Below, piece after piece: positions 54,623 to 62,665 of a stretch of 64,000 nucleotides of DNA; position 1 is the stretch's first letter; the number at the start of each line of letters is the position of its first letter. The position numbers and the translations under genes were made by a program. Where the stretch lies: assembly GCF_009908315.1 (NCBI RefSeq), contig NZ_JAAATW010000002.1, positions 496,001 to 560,000 on the forward strand, in the 5' to 3' direction. The DNA is from Paragemmobacter ruber (lineage in GTDB: Bacteria; Pseudomonadota; Alphaproteobacteria; Rhodobacterales; Rhodobacteraceae). The notes under the pieces are model-generated. The model was not told where the DNA came from and made no database searches. It saw only the letters and a list, made by a program, of their open reading frames with translations.

Positions 54623-54671
54623 AGCCGGGCGGCAAAAAGCGGCGGCGCAACGAACAGCAGGCGGAGTGGCA

Positions 54672-56318
54672 ATGACCCTTAATCTGATGATGACCTCGCA
54701 GCAGGAAGAGCTGAAGCCGCGCATCACCGTCTTTGGCGTTGGCGGGGCCGGTGGCAACGCCGTCAACAACATGATCGACAAGAACCTTGAAGGCGTCGAG
54801 TTCGTGGTGGCCAACACGGATGCGCAGGCGCTGAAGCACAGCCGGGCGCATGCGCGCATCCAGATGGGGTTGAAGGTCACGGAAGGGCTGGGCGCGGGCG
54901 CGCGGCCGACCGTGGGTGCTGCGGCGGCGGAAGAGACGATCGAGGAGATCGTCGATCATCTGGCCGGGGCGCATATGTGTTTCATCACCGCGGGCATGGG
55001 CGGCGGCACCGGGACGGGTGCGGCGCCGATCATCGCGCAGGCGGCGCGGGAATTGGGCGTGCTGACGGTGGGCGTGGTGACCAAGCCCTTCCAGTTCGAA
55101 GGCGCCAAGCGGATGAAGCAGGCCGAAGAGGGCATCGAGGCGCTGCAGAAGGTGGTGGACACGCTGATCATCATCCCGAACCAGAACCTGTTCCGGCTGG
55201 CGAATGAGCGCACGACCTTTACCGAGGCCTTCGCGATGGCCGATGACGTGCTCTATCAAGGCGTGAAGGGTGTGACCGACCTGATGGTGCGCCCTGGCCT
55301 GATCAACCTCGACTTTGCCGACGTGCGCGCGGTGATGGACGAGATGGGCAAGGCCATGATGGGCACGGGCGAGGCGACGGGCGAGGATCGCGCGGTGCAG
55401 GCGGCCGAGAAGGCGATTGCCAACCCGCTTCTGGACGAGATTTCGCTGAACGGCGCCAAAGGCGTGCTGATCAACATCACCGGCGGCTACGACCTGACGC
55501 TGTTCGAACTGGACGAGGCCGCGAACATCATCCGCGAGAAGGTGGATCCCGAGGCGAACATCATCGTGGGGTCCACGCTGGATGACACGATGGGAGGCGC
55601 GATCCGCGTGTCGGTCGTGGCGACGGGCATTGATGTCAGCCGGGCCGCCAAGCAGGAGGCGCCGGTGGCGCGCCGTAGCATGGCCGCGCCGCTGCCGCAG
55701 GTGGAACAGCGCCGCGAGGTGCCGCTGACCATGCAGCAGATGGCGCCCGCACCGCAGCCCGCCCCGATCCCCGCCCCGATGCCGCAGCCTGAGCCGGTGA
55801 TGCAGGCCGCGCCGGAGCCGTCGCTGTTTGATCCTGCGCCGTCCTTCGAGGCGGCGGCGGATCTGGACATGTCCGACGATCTGCCCCCGCCCGCCTATCG
55901 CCCGCAGCCCGCACCGACCCCGGCCACGGCGCCGGTGGCCGCGCGGACGACGGCGCCGCTCGATCAGGATGCGGGCAGCTTTGTCGCGCCGCGCCCGCGC
56001 GCGCCCGGAACCCCCACGCCCGAAGCGCTGGCCCGCCTGCAGGCTGCTGTCAGCAAGGCCCCCGCGATGCAGGGGCAGGCCCGCCCCGCCGCGCCCGCGC
56101 CGCGTGTGCAGGCCCCGGCCGCCAAGCAGCCCGAGGCCCCGCGCCCGCGCTTTGGCATTGGGTCGCTGATCAACCGGATGGCCGGTGGCCATGGCGAGAC
56201 GCAGGGCAATGCCGTGCGCCAGCAGCCGCAGGTGCAGGGCTATGACGACGAGCCGGAGATGAGCGCGGATCAGGAGCGGATCGAGATTCCGGCCTTCCTG
56301 CGCCGTCAGGCGAACTGA
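54672..56318 (+). CDS. ftsZ: cell division protein FtsZ
   Basis: A 548-residue tubulin-like GTPase that forms the Z ring. [18 protein letters not shown] and the tubulin signature [16 protein letters not shown] are in the core (about 15-320); [15 protein letters not shown] is the T7 loop. A long Pro/Ala/Gln-rich linker (about 335-525) precedes the conserved C-terminal peptide [13 protein letters not shown]. The long linker is usual in alphaproteobacteria. The ATG at 54672 is chosen; an upstream extension would cover the DnaA-box leader and is unlikely to be translated. Confidence 0.97.
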   Translation: MTLNLMMTSQQEELKPRITVFGVGGAGGNAVNNMIDKNLEGVEFVVANTDAQALKHSRAHARIQMGLKVTEGLGAGARPTVGAAAAEETIEEIVDHLAGAHMCFITAGMGGGTGTGAAPIIAQAARELGVLTVGVVTKPFQFEGAKRMKQAEEGIEALQKVVDTLIIIPNQNLFRLANERTTFTEAFAMADDVLYQGVKGVTDLMVRPGLINLDFADVRAVMDEMGKAMMGTGEATGEDRAVQAAEKAIANPLLDEISLNGAKGVLINITGGYDLTLFELDEAANIIREKVDPEANIIVGSTLDDTMGGAIRVSVVATGIDVSRAAKQEAPVARRSMAAPLPQVEQRREVPLTMQQMAPAPQPAPIPAPMPQPEPVMQAAPEPSLFDPAPSFEAAADLDMSDDLPPPAYRPQPAPTPATAPVAARTTAPLDQDAGSFVAPRPRAPGTPTPEALARLQAAVSKAPAMQGQARPAAPAPRVQAPAAKQPEAPRPRFGIGSLINRMAGGHGETQGNAVRQQPQVQGYDDEPEMSADQERIEIPAFLRRQAN

Positions 56319-56350
56319 GGCCGCTTCACGCAGCCTGTAACAATCGCGGA

Positions 56351-56378
56351 AACCCGGCCCCGAGAGGCCGGGTTTTTT
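56351..56378 (+). terminator. intrinsic terminator after ftsZ
   Basis: AACCCGGCC (56351-56359) pairs with GGCCGGGTT (56366-56374) around a six-base loop, followed by TTTT and CG. This is a strong Rho-independent terminator, 33 bases past the stop, closing the ftsW-ftsZ unit before lpxC. Confidence 0.93.
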
Positions 56379-56541
56379 CGTTGAAAATCAGGGGATTGGG
56401 TGGGTCTGGCCTCTGTCATACTCCGTCACAAAGAGTGAGTTGAGTTTGCAGGTGCAGCAACTTAGGTAAACCATGCGTTGACGGGCCGTGAGCATGGCGG
56501 GTCGCGCGGCGGACGGGTGGGGCCCGGCAGGCCAAGAAGAA

Positions 56542-57483
56542 ATGATACGGGACGAACCGATCTTGCAACGGACGTTGAAAACCGCAGTGACCTTTACCGG
56601 CCTTGGCCTGCATGGCGGCAAGCCCGTGCGCATGACGGTGCGGCCTGCGCCGGCGGGTCATGGGATCGTGTTCCTGCGCACGGATGTGACGCAGGGCGAG
56701 GCGCGCGTGGCGGCGCTGTGGGATCAGGTGATCCCGTCCAAGCTGTGCACGCTGGTGGCCAATGCGGATGGCGTCTCTGTCTCGACCATCGAACATGTGA
56801 TGGCGGCGCTGTCGGGCTGTGCGGTGCATAACGCGCTGATCGAGATTGACGGGCCGGAAGTGCCGATCCTTGACGGATCGTCCATGCCCTTTGTCGAGGG
56901 GTTCCTGCAGGCGGGGATCACGGGGCAGGATGCGGTGGTGCGCGCGATCCGCGTGCTGCGCCCGATCGAGGTGCGCGACGGTGCGGCGGTGGCGCGGCTG
57001 GAGCCTGCGGACAATCTGGAAATGGCCTTTGCCATCGAATTCGACGAAGCGGCGATCGGGCGGCAGGAAAAGCGCCTGAGTCTGGCCAATGGTGCCTTTG
57101 TGCGGGAATTGTCGGACAGCCGGACCTTCTGCCGTCAGGCCGATGTGGATGCGATGCGGGCGAATGGCCTTGCGCTGGGTGGCACGCTGGAGAATGCGGT
57201 CGTGTTCGATGGTGACCGGGTGCTGAGCCCGGGCGGGCTGCGGCATGAGGATGAACCCGTGCGTCACAAGATGCTGGACGCGATGGGGGATCTGTTCCTG
57301 GCCGGGGCGCCGATCCTTGGGCGTTATACAGGCATCCGCGCGGGCCATTCGCTGACGAACAAGCTGTTGCGTGCGCTGTTTGCCGCCCCCGATGCCTGGA
57401 CGATGGTGGAAGTGGGCGAACAGACCGGGTGCAAGCTGCCGGGTGTGGGTGTCCATGCGGCGGATTTGCCGAACCGCGCCTGA
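56542..57483 (+). CDS. lpxC: UDP-3-O-acyl-N-acetylglucosamine deacetylase
   Basis: A 313-residue zinc amidase catalysing the committed step of lipid A synthesis. TLKTAVTFTGLGLHGGKPV begins the fold; zinc ligands are in VSTIEHVMAAL and VRHKMLDAMGDL, and GRYTGIRAGHSLTNKLLRAL carries the catalytic histidine. Conserved next to ftsZ in proteobacteria. ATG at 56542 (MIRDEPILQ) gives normal length; an upstream ATG at 56488 would add 18 residues. Confidence 0.96.
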   Translation: MIRDEPILQRTLKTAVTFTGLGLHGGKPVRMTVRPAPAGHGIVFLRTDVTQGEARVAALWDQVIPSKLCTLVANADGVSVSTIEHVMAALSGCAVHNALIEIDGPEVPILDGSSMPFVEGFLQAGITGQDAVVRAIRVLRPIEVRDGAAVARLEPADNLEMAFAIEFDEAAIGRQEKRLSLANGAFVRELSDSRTFCRQADVDAMRANGLALGGTLENAVVFDGDRVLSPGGLRHEDEPVRHKMLDAMGDLFLAGAPILGRYTGIRAGHSLTNKLLRALFAAPDAWTMVEVGEQTGCKLPGVGVHAADLPNRA

Positions 57484-57607
57484 CGGTTGCGTGAGGCGCG
57501 AAAGCCGTTTTGCGCCCCGGATTTTTCTGTGCTAGGACGACTGCAAGAACACGGGCGCGGCGGGCATGTCTTGCCGCGTGCTAGGAATGACGTGGGGTAG
57601 GCGGAAG

Positions 57608-58444
57608 ATGGCAGTCGTTAAGTCGGGCGCGCGGTTCCTGGGCGTGGCGTTGCTTGCCTCGGCACTGGTGGCATGCGGCGGGACGCGGGAGCCCCCTCTC
57701 GATAGCTTTACGGCCGAGGAAATCTACAAGCAGGGCGAATTGCGGCTGGCGTCGGAGCGGCGGCCGGATGAGGCGATCCGCTATTTCCAGGAAGTGGAGC
57801 GGCTTTATCCCTATTCGGAATTCGCCAAGCGCGCGCTGATCATGCAGGCCTTTGCCCTGCACAAGGCCAAGAAATACGAAGAGGCGCGGGCGGCGGCGCA
57901 GCGTTTCCTTGATTTCTACCCGGGCGACGAGGATGCGCCCTATGCGCTCTATCTGATGGCGCTGAGCTATTACGACCAGATCGACGATGTGGGCCGGGAT
58001 CAGGGCGTGACCTTCCAGGCGTTGACGGGGATGCGCGACGTGATCGAGCAATATCCCGACAGCGACTATGCGCGGTCGGCGATGCTGAAATTCGAGCTGG
58101 CCTTTGACCATCTGGCCGGCAAGGAGATGGAGATCGGGCGCTATTACCTGAAGCGCGGCAATTACACGGCGGCGATCAACCGATTCCGCACCGTGGTGCA
58201 GGATTTCCAGACCACGACGCATACGGCCGAGGCGCTGCACCGTCTGGTGGAGGCCTATCTGGCGCTGGGCTTCACCCAAGAGGCGCAGACGGCCGGGGCG
58301 ATCCTTGGCTACAACTATCAATCGTCGCCCTTCTATGATGACAGCTTCCGTCTGCTGAAGGGCCGGGGCCTGAACCCCGAGGCGGTGGGCGACAGCTGGC
58401 TGCGGTCGGTCTATCGCCAGATGGTCCGGGGCGAGTGGTTGTAA
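57608..58444 (+). CDS. bamD: outer membrane assembly lipoprotein BamD
   Basis: A 278-residue lipoprotein: signal MAVVKSGARFLGVALLASALVAC in which Cys23 follows the LVAC lipobox. Five TPR-like repeats follow, starting SFTAEEIYKQGELRLASERR and EVERLYPYSEFAKRALIMQA; QYPDSDYARSAMLKF and YLKRGNYTAAINRF are typical. It is the essential partner of BamA in beta-barrel insertion. Position between lpxC and recN is conserved in this group. Confidence 0.95.
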   Translation: MAVVKSGARFLGVALLASALVACGGTREPPLDSFTAEEIYKQGELRLASERRPDEAIRYFQEVERLYPYSEFAKRALIMQAFALHKAKKYEEARAAAQRFLDFYPGDEDAPYALYLMALSYYDQIDDVGRDQGVTFQALTGMRDVIEQYPDSDYARSAMLKFELAFDHLAGKEMEIGRYYLKRGNYTAAINRFRTVVQDFQTTTHTAEALHRLVEAYLALGFTQEAQTAGAILGYNYQSSPFYDDSFRLLKGRGLNPEAVGDSWLRSVYRQMVRGEWL

Positions 58445-58454
58445 CCTTTGGGGG

Positions 58455-58475
58455 GGATGGGCCGCGGGCCCATCC
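58455..58475. repeat. GGATGGGCC palindrome (GTAGGATGGGC family)
   Basis: GGATGGGCC (58455-58463) and GGCCCATCC (58467-58475), loop GCG, followed by TAC. It shares GGATGGGC/GCCCATCCTAC with the element at 32228-32275. It lies 13 bases before the recN GTG and could influence recN translation. Confidence 0.7.
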
Positions 58476-58487
58476 TACGGCAGGCCG

Positions 58488-60134
58488 GTGCTGCGGACGC
58501 TGGAAATCCGGGATGTTCTGATCATCGACCGGCTGGACCTTGAGTTCCGGCCGGGTCTGAACGTGCTGACCGGCGAGACCGGGGCGGGCAAGTCGATCCT
58601 GCTGGATGCGCTGGGATTCGTGCTGGGCTGGCGGGGCCGGGCGGAACTGGTGCGGCAGGGCGCGGCGCAGGGCAGCGTGACGGCGGTGTTCGATCTGCCG
58701 GTGGGCCATCCGGGCCGCGCGGTTCTGGCAGAGGCCGGGATCGAGGTGGAGGAGGGCGAGGTCATCCTGCGGCGCGTCAACACGGTGGACGGGCGCAAGA
58801 CGGCCTGGGTCAATGATCGGCGCGTGTCGGGCGAGGTGCTGCGGGACCTGTCGGAGACGCTGGTGGAATTGCACGGACAGCATGATGACCGTGGGCTGTT
58901 GAACCCGCGCGGGCATCGGGCGCTGCTGGATGCCTTTGCGGGGGTTGATGGGACGGCGGCGCGTGCGGCGTGGCGGGCGCAGGCGGCGGCACGGGCCGAT
59001 CTGGCAGAGGCAGAGGCCGCGCTGGCGGCGGCGCGGAAGGAAGAGGATTTCCTGCGCCATGCGGTGGCCGAGTTGGACAAGCTGAACCCCGCCCCGGGCG
59101 AGGAGGCGAGCCTGGATGCCCGCCGCCGCATGATGCAGGGCGCGGAGAAGATCCGCGCCGATATCGCGCGGGCGCATCAGGCGCTGTCGGATCAGGGGGC
59201 GGAAGGGTTGATGCGGGACGCTGCCCGCTGGCTGGACGGGGCGGCAGAGCGCGCGGAGGGGCGGCTGGAGGGGGCGCTGGCGGCGCTGGACCGGGCGCTG
59301 ATCGAGTTGGGCGAGGCGCAGCAGGGGGTGGAGGAGTGCCTCGCGGCGCTGGATTTCAACCCGTCGGAGTTGGAGGCCATCGAGGAGCGGCTTTTCGCGA
59401 TCCGGGCGCTGGCGCGCAAGCATGGGGTTTTGCCCGATGATCTGGGCGGGTTCGCCGGGGACTTGCGGGTGCGGCTGGCGGCGCTGGACAGCGGTGCCGC
59501 GGGGATCGCGGCCAAGGCCAAGGCGGTGGTCCAGGCGGAGGCGGCCTTCGCGGCGGAAGCGGCGCGGCTGACGGCGGCGCGGCGCGCGGCGGCGGGGCGG
59601 CTGGATGCGGCGATGGCGGCGGAACTGGCGCCGTTGAAGATGGAGCGCGCGGTGTTTGCGACCGAGGTCGGGCCGGGCGAGCCGGGACCCGAGGGGGTGG
59701 ATGCGGTGACCTTTACCGTGGCGACCAACCCGGGCGCGCCGTCGGGGCCGCTGAACCGGATCGCTTCGGGCGGGGAATTGAGCCGGTTCCTGCTGGCGCT
59801 GAAGGTGTGCCTGACGGGCGATGCGCCGGGGCTGACCATGATCTTTGACGAGATCGACCGGGGCGTGGGCGGGGCCACGGCGGATGCGGTGGGGCGGCGG
59901 TTGAAGGCGCTGGCGGAGGGCTGTCAGGTGCTGGTCGTGACCCATTCGCCGCAGGTGGCGGCGCTGGGGGCGTCGCATTGGCGGGTGGAGAAGCGGGTAG
60001 CGGGGGATGTGACCCTGTCGACGGTGACGGCGCTTTCGGCGGCGGACCGGGTGGAAGAGGTGGCGCGCATGCTGGCCGGGGATACGGTCACGGATGCGGC
60101 GCGGCAGGCGGCGCGGGCGCTGCTGTCGGCCTGA
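58488..60134 (+). CDS. recN: DNA repair protein RecN
   Basis: A 548-residue SMC-like ATPase in double-strand break repair. LNVLTGETGAGKSILLDAL is Walker A; LVELHGQHDDRGLLNPRGHR and the ABC signature RIASGGELSRFLLALKV follow, then Walker B MIFDEIDRGVGGATADAVG. A coiled-coil centre spans about 155-370. The start codon is GTG, giving MLRTLEIRDVLII. No LexA box is seen directly upstream. Confidence 0.95.
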   Translation: MLRTLEIRDVLIIDRLDLEFRPGLNVLTGETGAGKSILLDALGFVLGWRGRAELVRQGAAQGSVTAVFDLPVGHPGRAVLAEAGIEVEEGEVILRRVNTVDGRKTAWVNDRRVSGEVLRDLSETLVELHGQHDDRGLLNPRGHRALLDAFAGVDGTAARAAWRAQAAARADLAEAEAALAAARKEEDFLRHAVAELDKLNPAPGEEASLDARRRMMQGAEKIRADIARAHQALSDQGAEGLMRDAARWLDGAAERAEGRLEGALAALDRALIELGEAQQGVEECLAALDFNPSELEAIEERLFAIRALARKHGVLPDDLGGFAGDLRVRLAALDSGAAGIAAKAKAVVQAEAAFAAEAARLTAARRAAAGRLDAAMAAELAPLKMERAVFATEVGPGEPGPEGVDAVTFTVATNPGAPSGPLNRIASGGELSRFLLALKVCLTGDAPGLTMIFDEIDRGVGGATADAVGRRLKALAEGCQVLVVTHSPQVAALGASHWRVEKRVAGDVTLSTVTALSAADRVEEVARMLAGDTVTDAARQAARALLSA

Positions 60135-60270
60135 GCAGGCGACGGCAGGCTGTGCCATGATTTTAGGCGACAAGGCATGATCTGAGCGCATGGCTGCTTT
60201 CGCAGTTGCGGCACTACTATGCTGCGCTGCGGCATCCTATCTTCCGGGCATCGGCAGAAAGGAAACGAAA

Positions 60271-60426
60271 ATGTTTGAACGTGTGAAAGAGTTCATCCGC
60301 GCCTTCCACATCCCCACGGCGGCTGAGCTGGAGCGGGAATATCTGAACGGCGCGTCCAACCGCGTGGACCTTGAGTTCCGCCAGCGGCAGATTGATCGCG
60401 GCCTGTTCCGGCGCTTTGACGGCTAA
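60271..60426 (+). CDS. DUF3563-like small protein
   Basis: A 51-residue protein, MFERVKEFIRAFHIPTAAEL and then a helical stretch EREYLNGASNRVDLEFRQRQ. The pattern resembles DUF3563 (similar to YjiS), a small arginine-rich helical family. AAGGAAA lies six bases before the ATG. Its stop overlaps the convergent SnoaL-like gene by four bases. No function is known. Confidence 0.75.
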   Translation: MFERVKEFIRAFHIPTAAELEREYLNGASNRVDLEFRQRQIDRGLFRRFDG

Positions 60427-60806
60427 TCGGCCAGAAGCGACAGCTGGGCGGCCAGCGCCTGCCAGCCTTGGGGCGTGGCGGCGAGGGTTGCAGTCAGCAC
60501 AAGGGCACAGCGGGGCAATTCTGCCCCGCTTTCGTTTTGCGCGCCGGTCACCACATAGCGCTGGGTGACCAGCGCGGCGCCGGGGCCGAGCGGCCGGAGG
60601 CGCAGCTTTCCCTTCACCAGACGCGCGGCGCGGAACACACCTGCGAATTCGGCCGCGAGCGCGGACTCGATGGCGGTGCGGCCTTCGGCATATTGGCCGG
60701 TCGGGGTGATGAGATCGGCCTCGTCATGCAGGAGCGCGGCGAGGGCGGGGGCATCCTGCGCAGCGAAGGCGGAGGCGAAGGCGCGGGGGAAATCTTCGGG
60801 GGTCAT
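60423..60806 (-). CDS. SnoaL-like / nuclear transport factor 2 fold protein
   Basis: A 127-residue protein with NTF2-like pattern: DFPRAFASAFAAQDAPALAA, HDEADLITPTGQYAEGRTAI, and beta strands LVTQRYVVTGAQNESG then CALVLTATLAATPQGWQ. It matches the SgcJ/EcaC-type group often called DUF4440/SnoaL. Substrate is unknown. The start ATG at 60806 is chosen; longer frames lack conserved character. Confidence 0.8.
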   Translation of the reverse strand: MTPEDFPRAFASAFAAQDAPALAALLHDEADLITPTGQYAEGRTAIESALAAEFAGVFRAARLVKGKLRLRPLGPGAALVTQRYVVTGAQNESGAELPRCALVLTATLAATPQGWQALAAQLSLLAD

Positions 60807-60849
60807 CGGGGGCGTCCTGCTTTGGACGGCAGGATAGGGGAGGCGCGCG

Positions 60850-61518
60850 TCAGGCGCCAGCGACGCGGGCGAGGGCGGGGGCGAGATCGCCATAACCGGT
60901 CACTCTCCGCTCATAGGCGAGGCCGAGGCGGGCGGCGCAATCCTGCGCCTTGGCATCCAGCGCGGGATCGTCGGTCTGGGCCTGATAGACGAGCTTGGTG
61001 TAATGGCCGAAATACATGTCGCGCAGTTCGGGATGGCGGTCGAGCCCCATGGGCCGCCAGACGAAGGCATCGAACTGGCGGACGAGGAAATCGGTCAGGT
61101 AGAAGGCGGTGAATTCGGTTTCGGCGAGCGCGGCGAAAGCGGCGTTGCCTTCAAAAAACGAATAACAATGGGGGCCTTCGATCATCTCGACGCCCAGTTC
61201 ATTGCACTTTTCCTGCAAAAGCCCGCCTGTGCCGCAATCGGCGTAGACGATGAAGAGACGGTCGTAATTCGCGCGGTGCTGGGTGACGGCGGCCGCTACG
61301 GCGGCGGGGATGCGGTCAGGCCAGAGGTGGAGATTGGCGGGCAGGCATTGCAGATCGAGGTGATCCCAGCCGTTCATCCGCTTCAGCGCCACGATTTCAT
61401 GGGCCAGCGCGCCACAGGCGATGAGCAGCACGCGTCCCGATGCCATGTCTTGCGCCGTGAGGGCGAGGCCCTGTTCGGTGAGGGTTTCGTCGTCGAGTGT
61501 GGCGGGGCCTAGCGCCAT
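60850..61518 (-). CDS. DUF1638 domain protein linked to corrinoid metabolism
   Basis: A 222-residue protein: GRVLLIACGALAHEIVALKR starts the DUF1638 core, with QCLPANLHLWPDRIPAAVAA, LFIVYADCGTGGLLQEKC and MIEGPHCYSFFEGN. Conserved cysteines and the ALAHEI motif recur in families found with corrinoid proteins. The start ATG overlaps the end of the small membrane protein gene. From general knowledge, DUF1638 genes neighbour corrinoid methyltransferase systems; the exact role is not established here. Confidence 0.88.
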   Translation of the reverse strand: MALGPATLDDETLTEQGLALTAQDMASGRVLLIACGALAHEIVALKRMNGWDHLDLQCLPANLHLWPDRIPAAVAAAVTQHRANYDRLFIVYADCGTGGLLQEKCNELGVEMIEGPHCYSFFEGNAAFAALAETEFTAFYLTDFLVRQFDAFVWRPMGLDRHPELRDMYFGHYTKLVYQAQTDDPALDAKAQDCAARLGLAYERRVTGYGDLAPALARVAGA

Positions 61519-61667
61519 TGCCGCGCGCCGAGGATCAGGCTGCCGGCGAGGGCGGCAAGACCCAGCGCGACGAGGGGCAGATCGGCCCAGACGGCCACGC
61601 CGATCGTCAGACCCGCGGCGGCGATGACGAAGGCGATGAGGGCAAGGAAATGGGTGAGCGGCATCAT
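61509..61667 (-). CDS. 52-residue predicted membrane peptide
   Basis: MMPLTHFLALIAFVIAAAGL and TIGVAVWADLPLVALGLAAL then AGSLILGARQWR: two hydrophobic helices with a short loop. The stop overlaps the DUF1638 start by 10 bases, so it is coupled to that gene, and the downstream-of-corrinoid-gene gap is about 140 bases. A second ATG lies at 61664. No homologous family is recognised; the frame is supported by its hydrophobic composition and coupling. Confidence 0.65.
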   Translation of the reverse strand: MMPLTHFLALIAFVIAAAGLTIGVAVWADLPLVALGLAALAGSLILGARQWR

Positions 61668-61807
61668 GGGCAGCGTCCTTTCCCGATCAAGATGGCGCGA
61701 TGCGGCGGGAAAGCCAAGGGTTGGTCGCGGAAGGGTGATGCGGGGGCAGAAGCCCTGTCACCCCCTCCCCGACCCTCCCCCGTGACCGGGGGAGGGAGAA
61801 GGCAGCG
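61668..61807. repeat. GC-rich inverted repeat downstream of the corrinoid gene
   Basis: CCCTCCCCCG (61773-61782) pairs with CGGGGGAGGG (61787-61796) over the loop TGAC, close to CCCCCTCCCCGA. This form is a common dispersed palindrome in alphaproteobacterial genomes. It may terminate the corrinoid gene transcript on the minus strand, though no U-tract follows. Confidence 0.6.
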
Positions 61808-62506
61808 TCAGGCGCTGATCTGGTTGTGCTTGCGGGCGACGAACTGCTTGGCGGTTTCCACCGCCACGGCGGCATCGCGGCAATAGGCATCGGCGCCGAT
61901 GGCGCGGCCGAATTCTTCGTTCAGCGGGGCGCCGCCGACGAGGACGATGTAATCGTCGCGCAGGCCCTTTTCCTTCATCGTGTCGATGACGACTTTCATG
62001 TAGGGCATGGTGGTGGTCAGCAGCGCGGACATGCCGAGGATGTCGGGTTTTTCGGCTTCCAGCGCCTCGATGTATTTTTCGACCGAGTTGTTGATGCCAA
62101 GGTCGAGCACTTCGAAGCCTGCGCCTTCCATCATCATGGCGACGAGGTTCTTGCCTATGTCGTGGATGTCGCCCTTCACGGTGCCGATGACCATCTTGCC
62201 CATGCGCGGGGCGCCGGTTTCCACGAGGAGCGGCTTGAGGATGGCCATGCCGGCCTTCATCGCGTTGGCGGCGAGCAGCACTTCGGGCACGAAAAGGATC
62301 CCGTCGCGGAAGTCGGCGCCGACGATGGTCATCCCGGCGACGAGCGCCTTGGTGAGCACGTCATAGGGGGTCCAGCCGCGTTCGATGAGGATGTTGACGC
62401 CTTCCTCGATCTCTTCCTTCAGACCGTCGTAGAGGTCGTCATGCATCTGCAGGACAAGCTCGTCATCGGAAAGCTCGGACAGGATGATCTCGTCTTCGTC
62501 GGCCAT
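61808..62506 (-). CDS. cobalamin (corrinoid)-binding methyl-transfer protein
   Basis: A 232-residue protein. An N-terminal helical cap (about 15-95; VNILIERGWTPYDVLTKAL) is followed by the B12-binding domain with GDIHDIGKN (His115 lower ligand), SALLTTTMPYMKVVIDTMKE and VLVGGAPLNEEFGRAIGADA. It resembles MtbC/MtaC and the middle part of MetH. Rhodobacteraceae are known to split cobalamin-dependent methionine synthase into separate genes, and this could be the corrinoid part. No cognate methyltransferase gene is in the window. Confidence 0.92.
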   Translation of the reverse strand: MADEDEIILSELSDDELVLQMHDDLYDGLKEEIEEGVNILIERGWTPYDVLTKALVAGMTIVGADFRDGILFVPEVLLAANAMKAGMAILKPLLVETGAPRMGKMVIGTVKGDIHDIGKNLVAMMMEGAGFEVLDLGINNSVEKYIEALEAEKPDILGMSALLTTTMPYMKVVIDTMKEKGLRDDYIVLVGGAPLNEEFGRAIGADAYCRDAAVAVETAKQFVARKHNQISA

Positions 62507-62638
62507 GGTGGCGGTCCCTTTGGGGTAGAGGTTCGCATTCTGCATGATCCGAAAGCGGCATGCAGACTTATCGGTTAGCGACATGCCCCGAATGAAAGCC
62601 GACAGCAAGGGGTCGCGGGTGAAAGGGGCGTGACATTT

Positions 62639-62653
62639 GTTCATGTTATGTTC
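62639..62653 (+). promoter_or_regulatory. LexA-type SOS box (GTTC-N7-GTTC)
   Basis: GTTCATGTTATGTTC exactly fits the alphaproteobacterial LexA direct repeat GTTC-N7-GTTC. It is 12 bases upstream of the radical SAM ATG, in a short AT-rich stretch (TTTGTTCATGTTATGTTCTA), a placement suited to blocking transcription. Confidence 0.7.
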
Positions 62654-62665
62654 TAGTTTGGCGGC

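Noticed and set aside
54464-54671. Full CtrA site (TTAA-N7-TTAA) upstream of ftsZ
   Set aside because: Only a TTAAC half site is present; the second half at the right spacing is missing.
54567-54671. N-terminally extended FtsZ of 35 extra residues
   Set aside because: The extension lacks FtsZ similarity and overlaps the DnaA-box leader; the ATG at 54672 gives the normal N-terminus.
54618-56192. A 524-codon minus-strand frame opposite ftsZ
   Set aside because: FtsZ motifs on the plus strand are unambiguous; the opposite frame has no recognisable domain.
58272-60191. A 639-codon minus-strand frame opposite recN
   Set aside because: Arg/Gln/Pro-rich shadow of recN; no motif.
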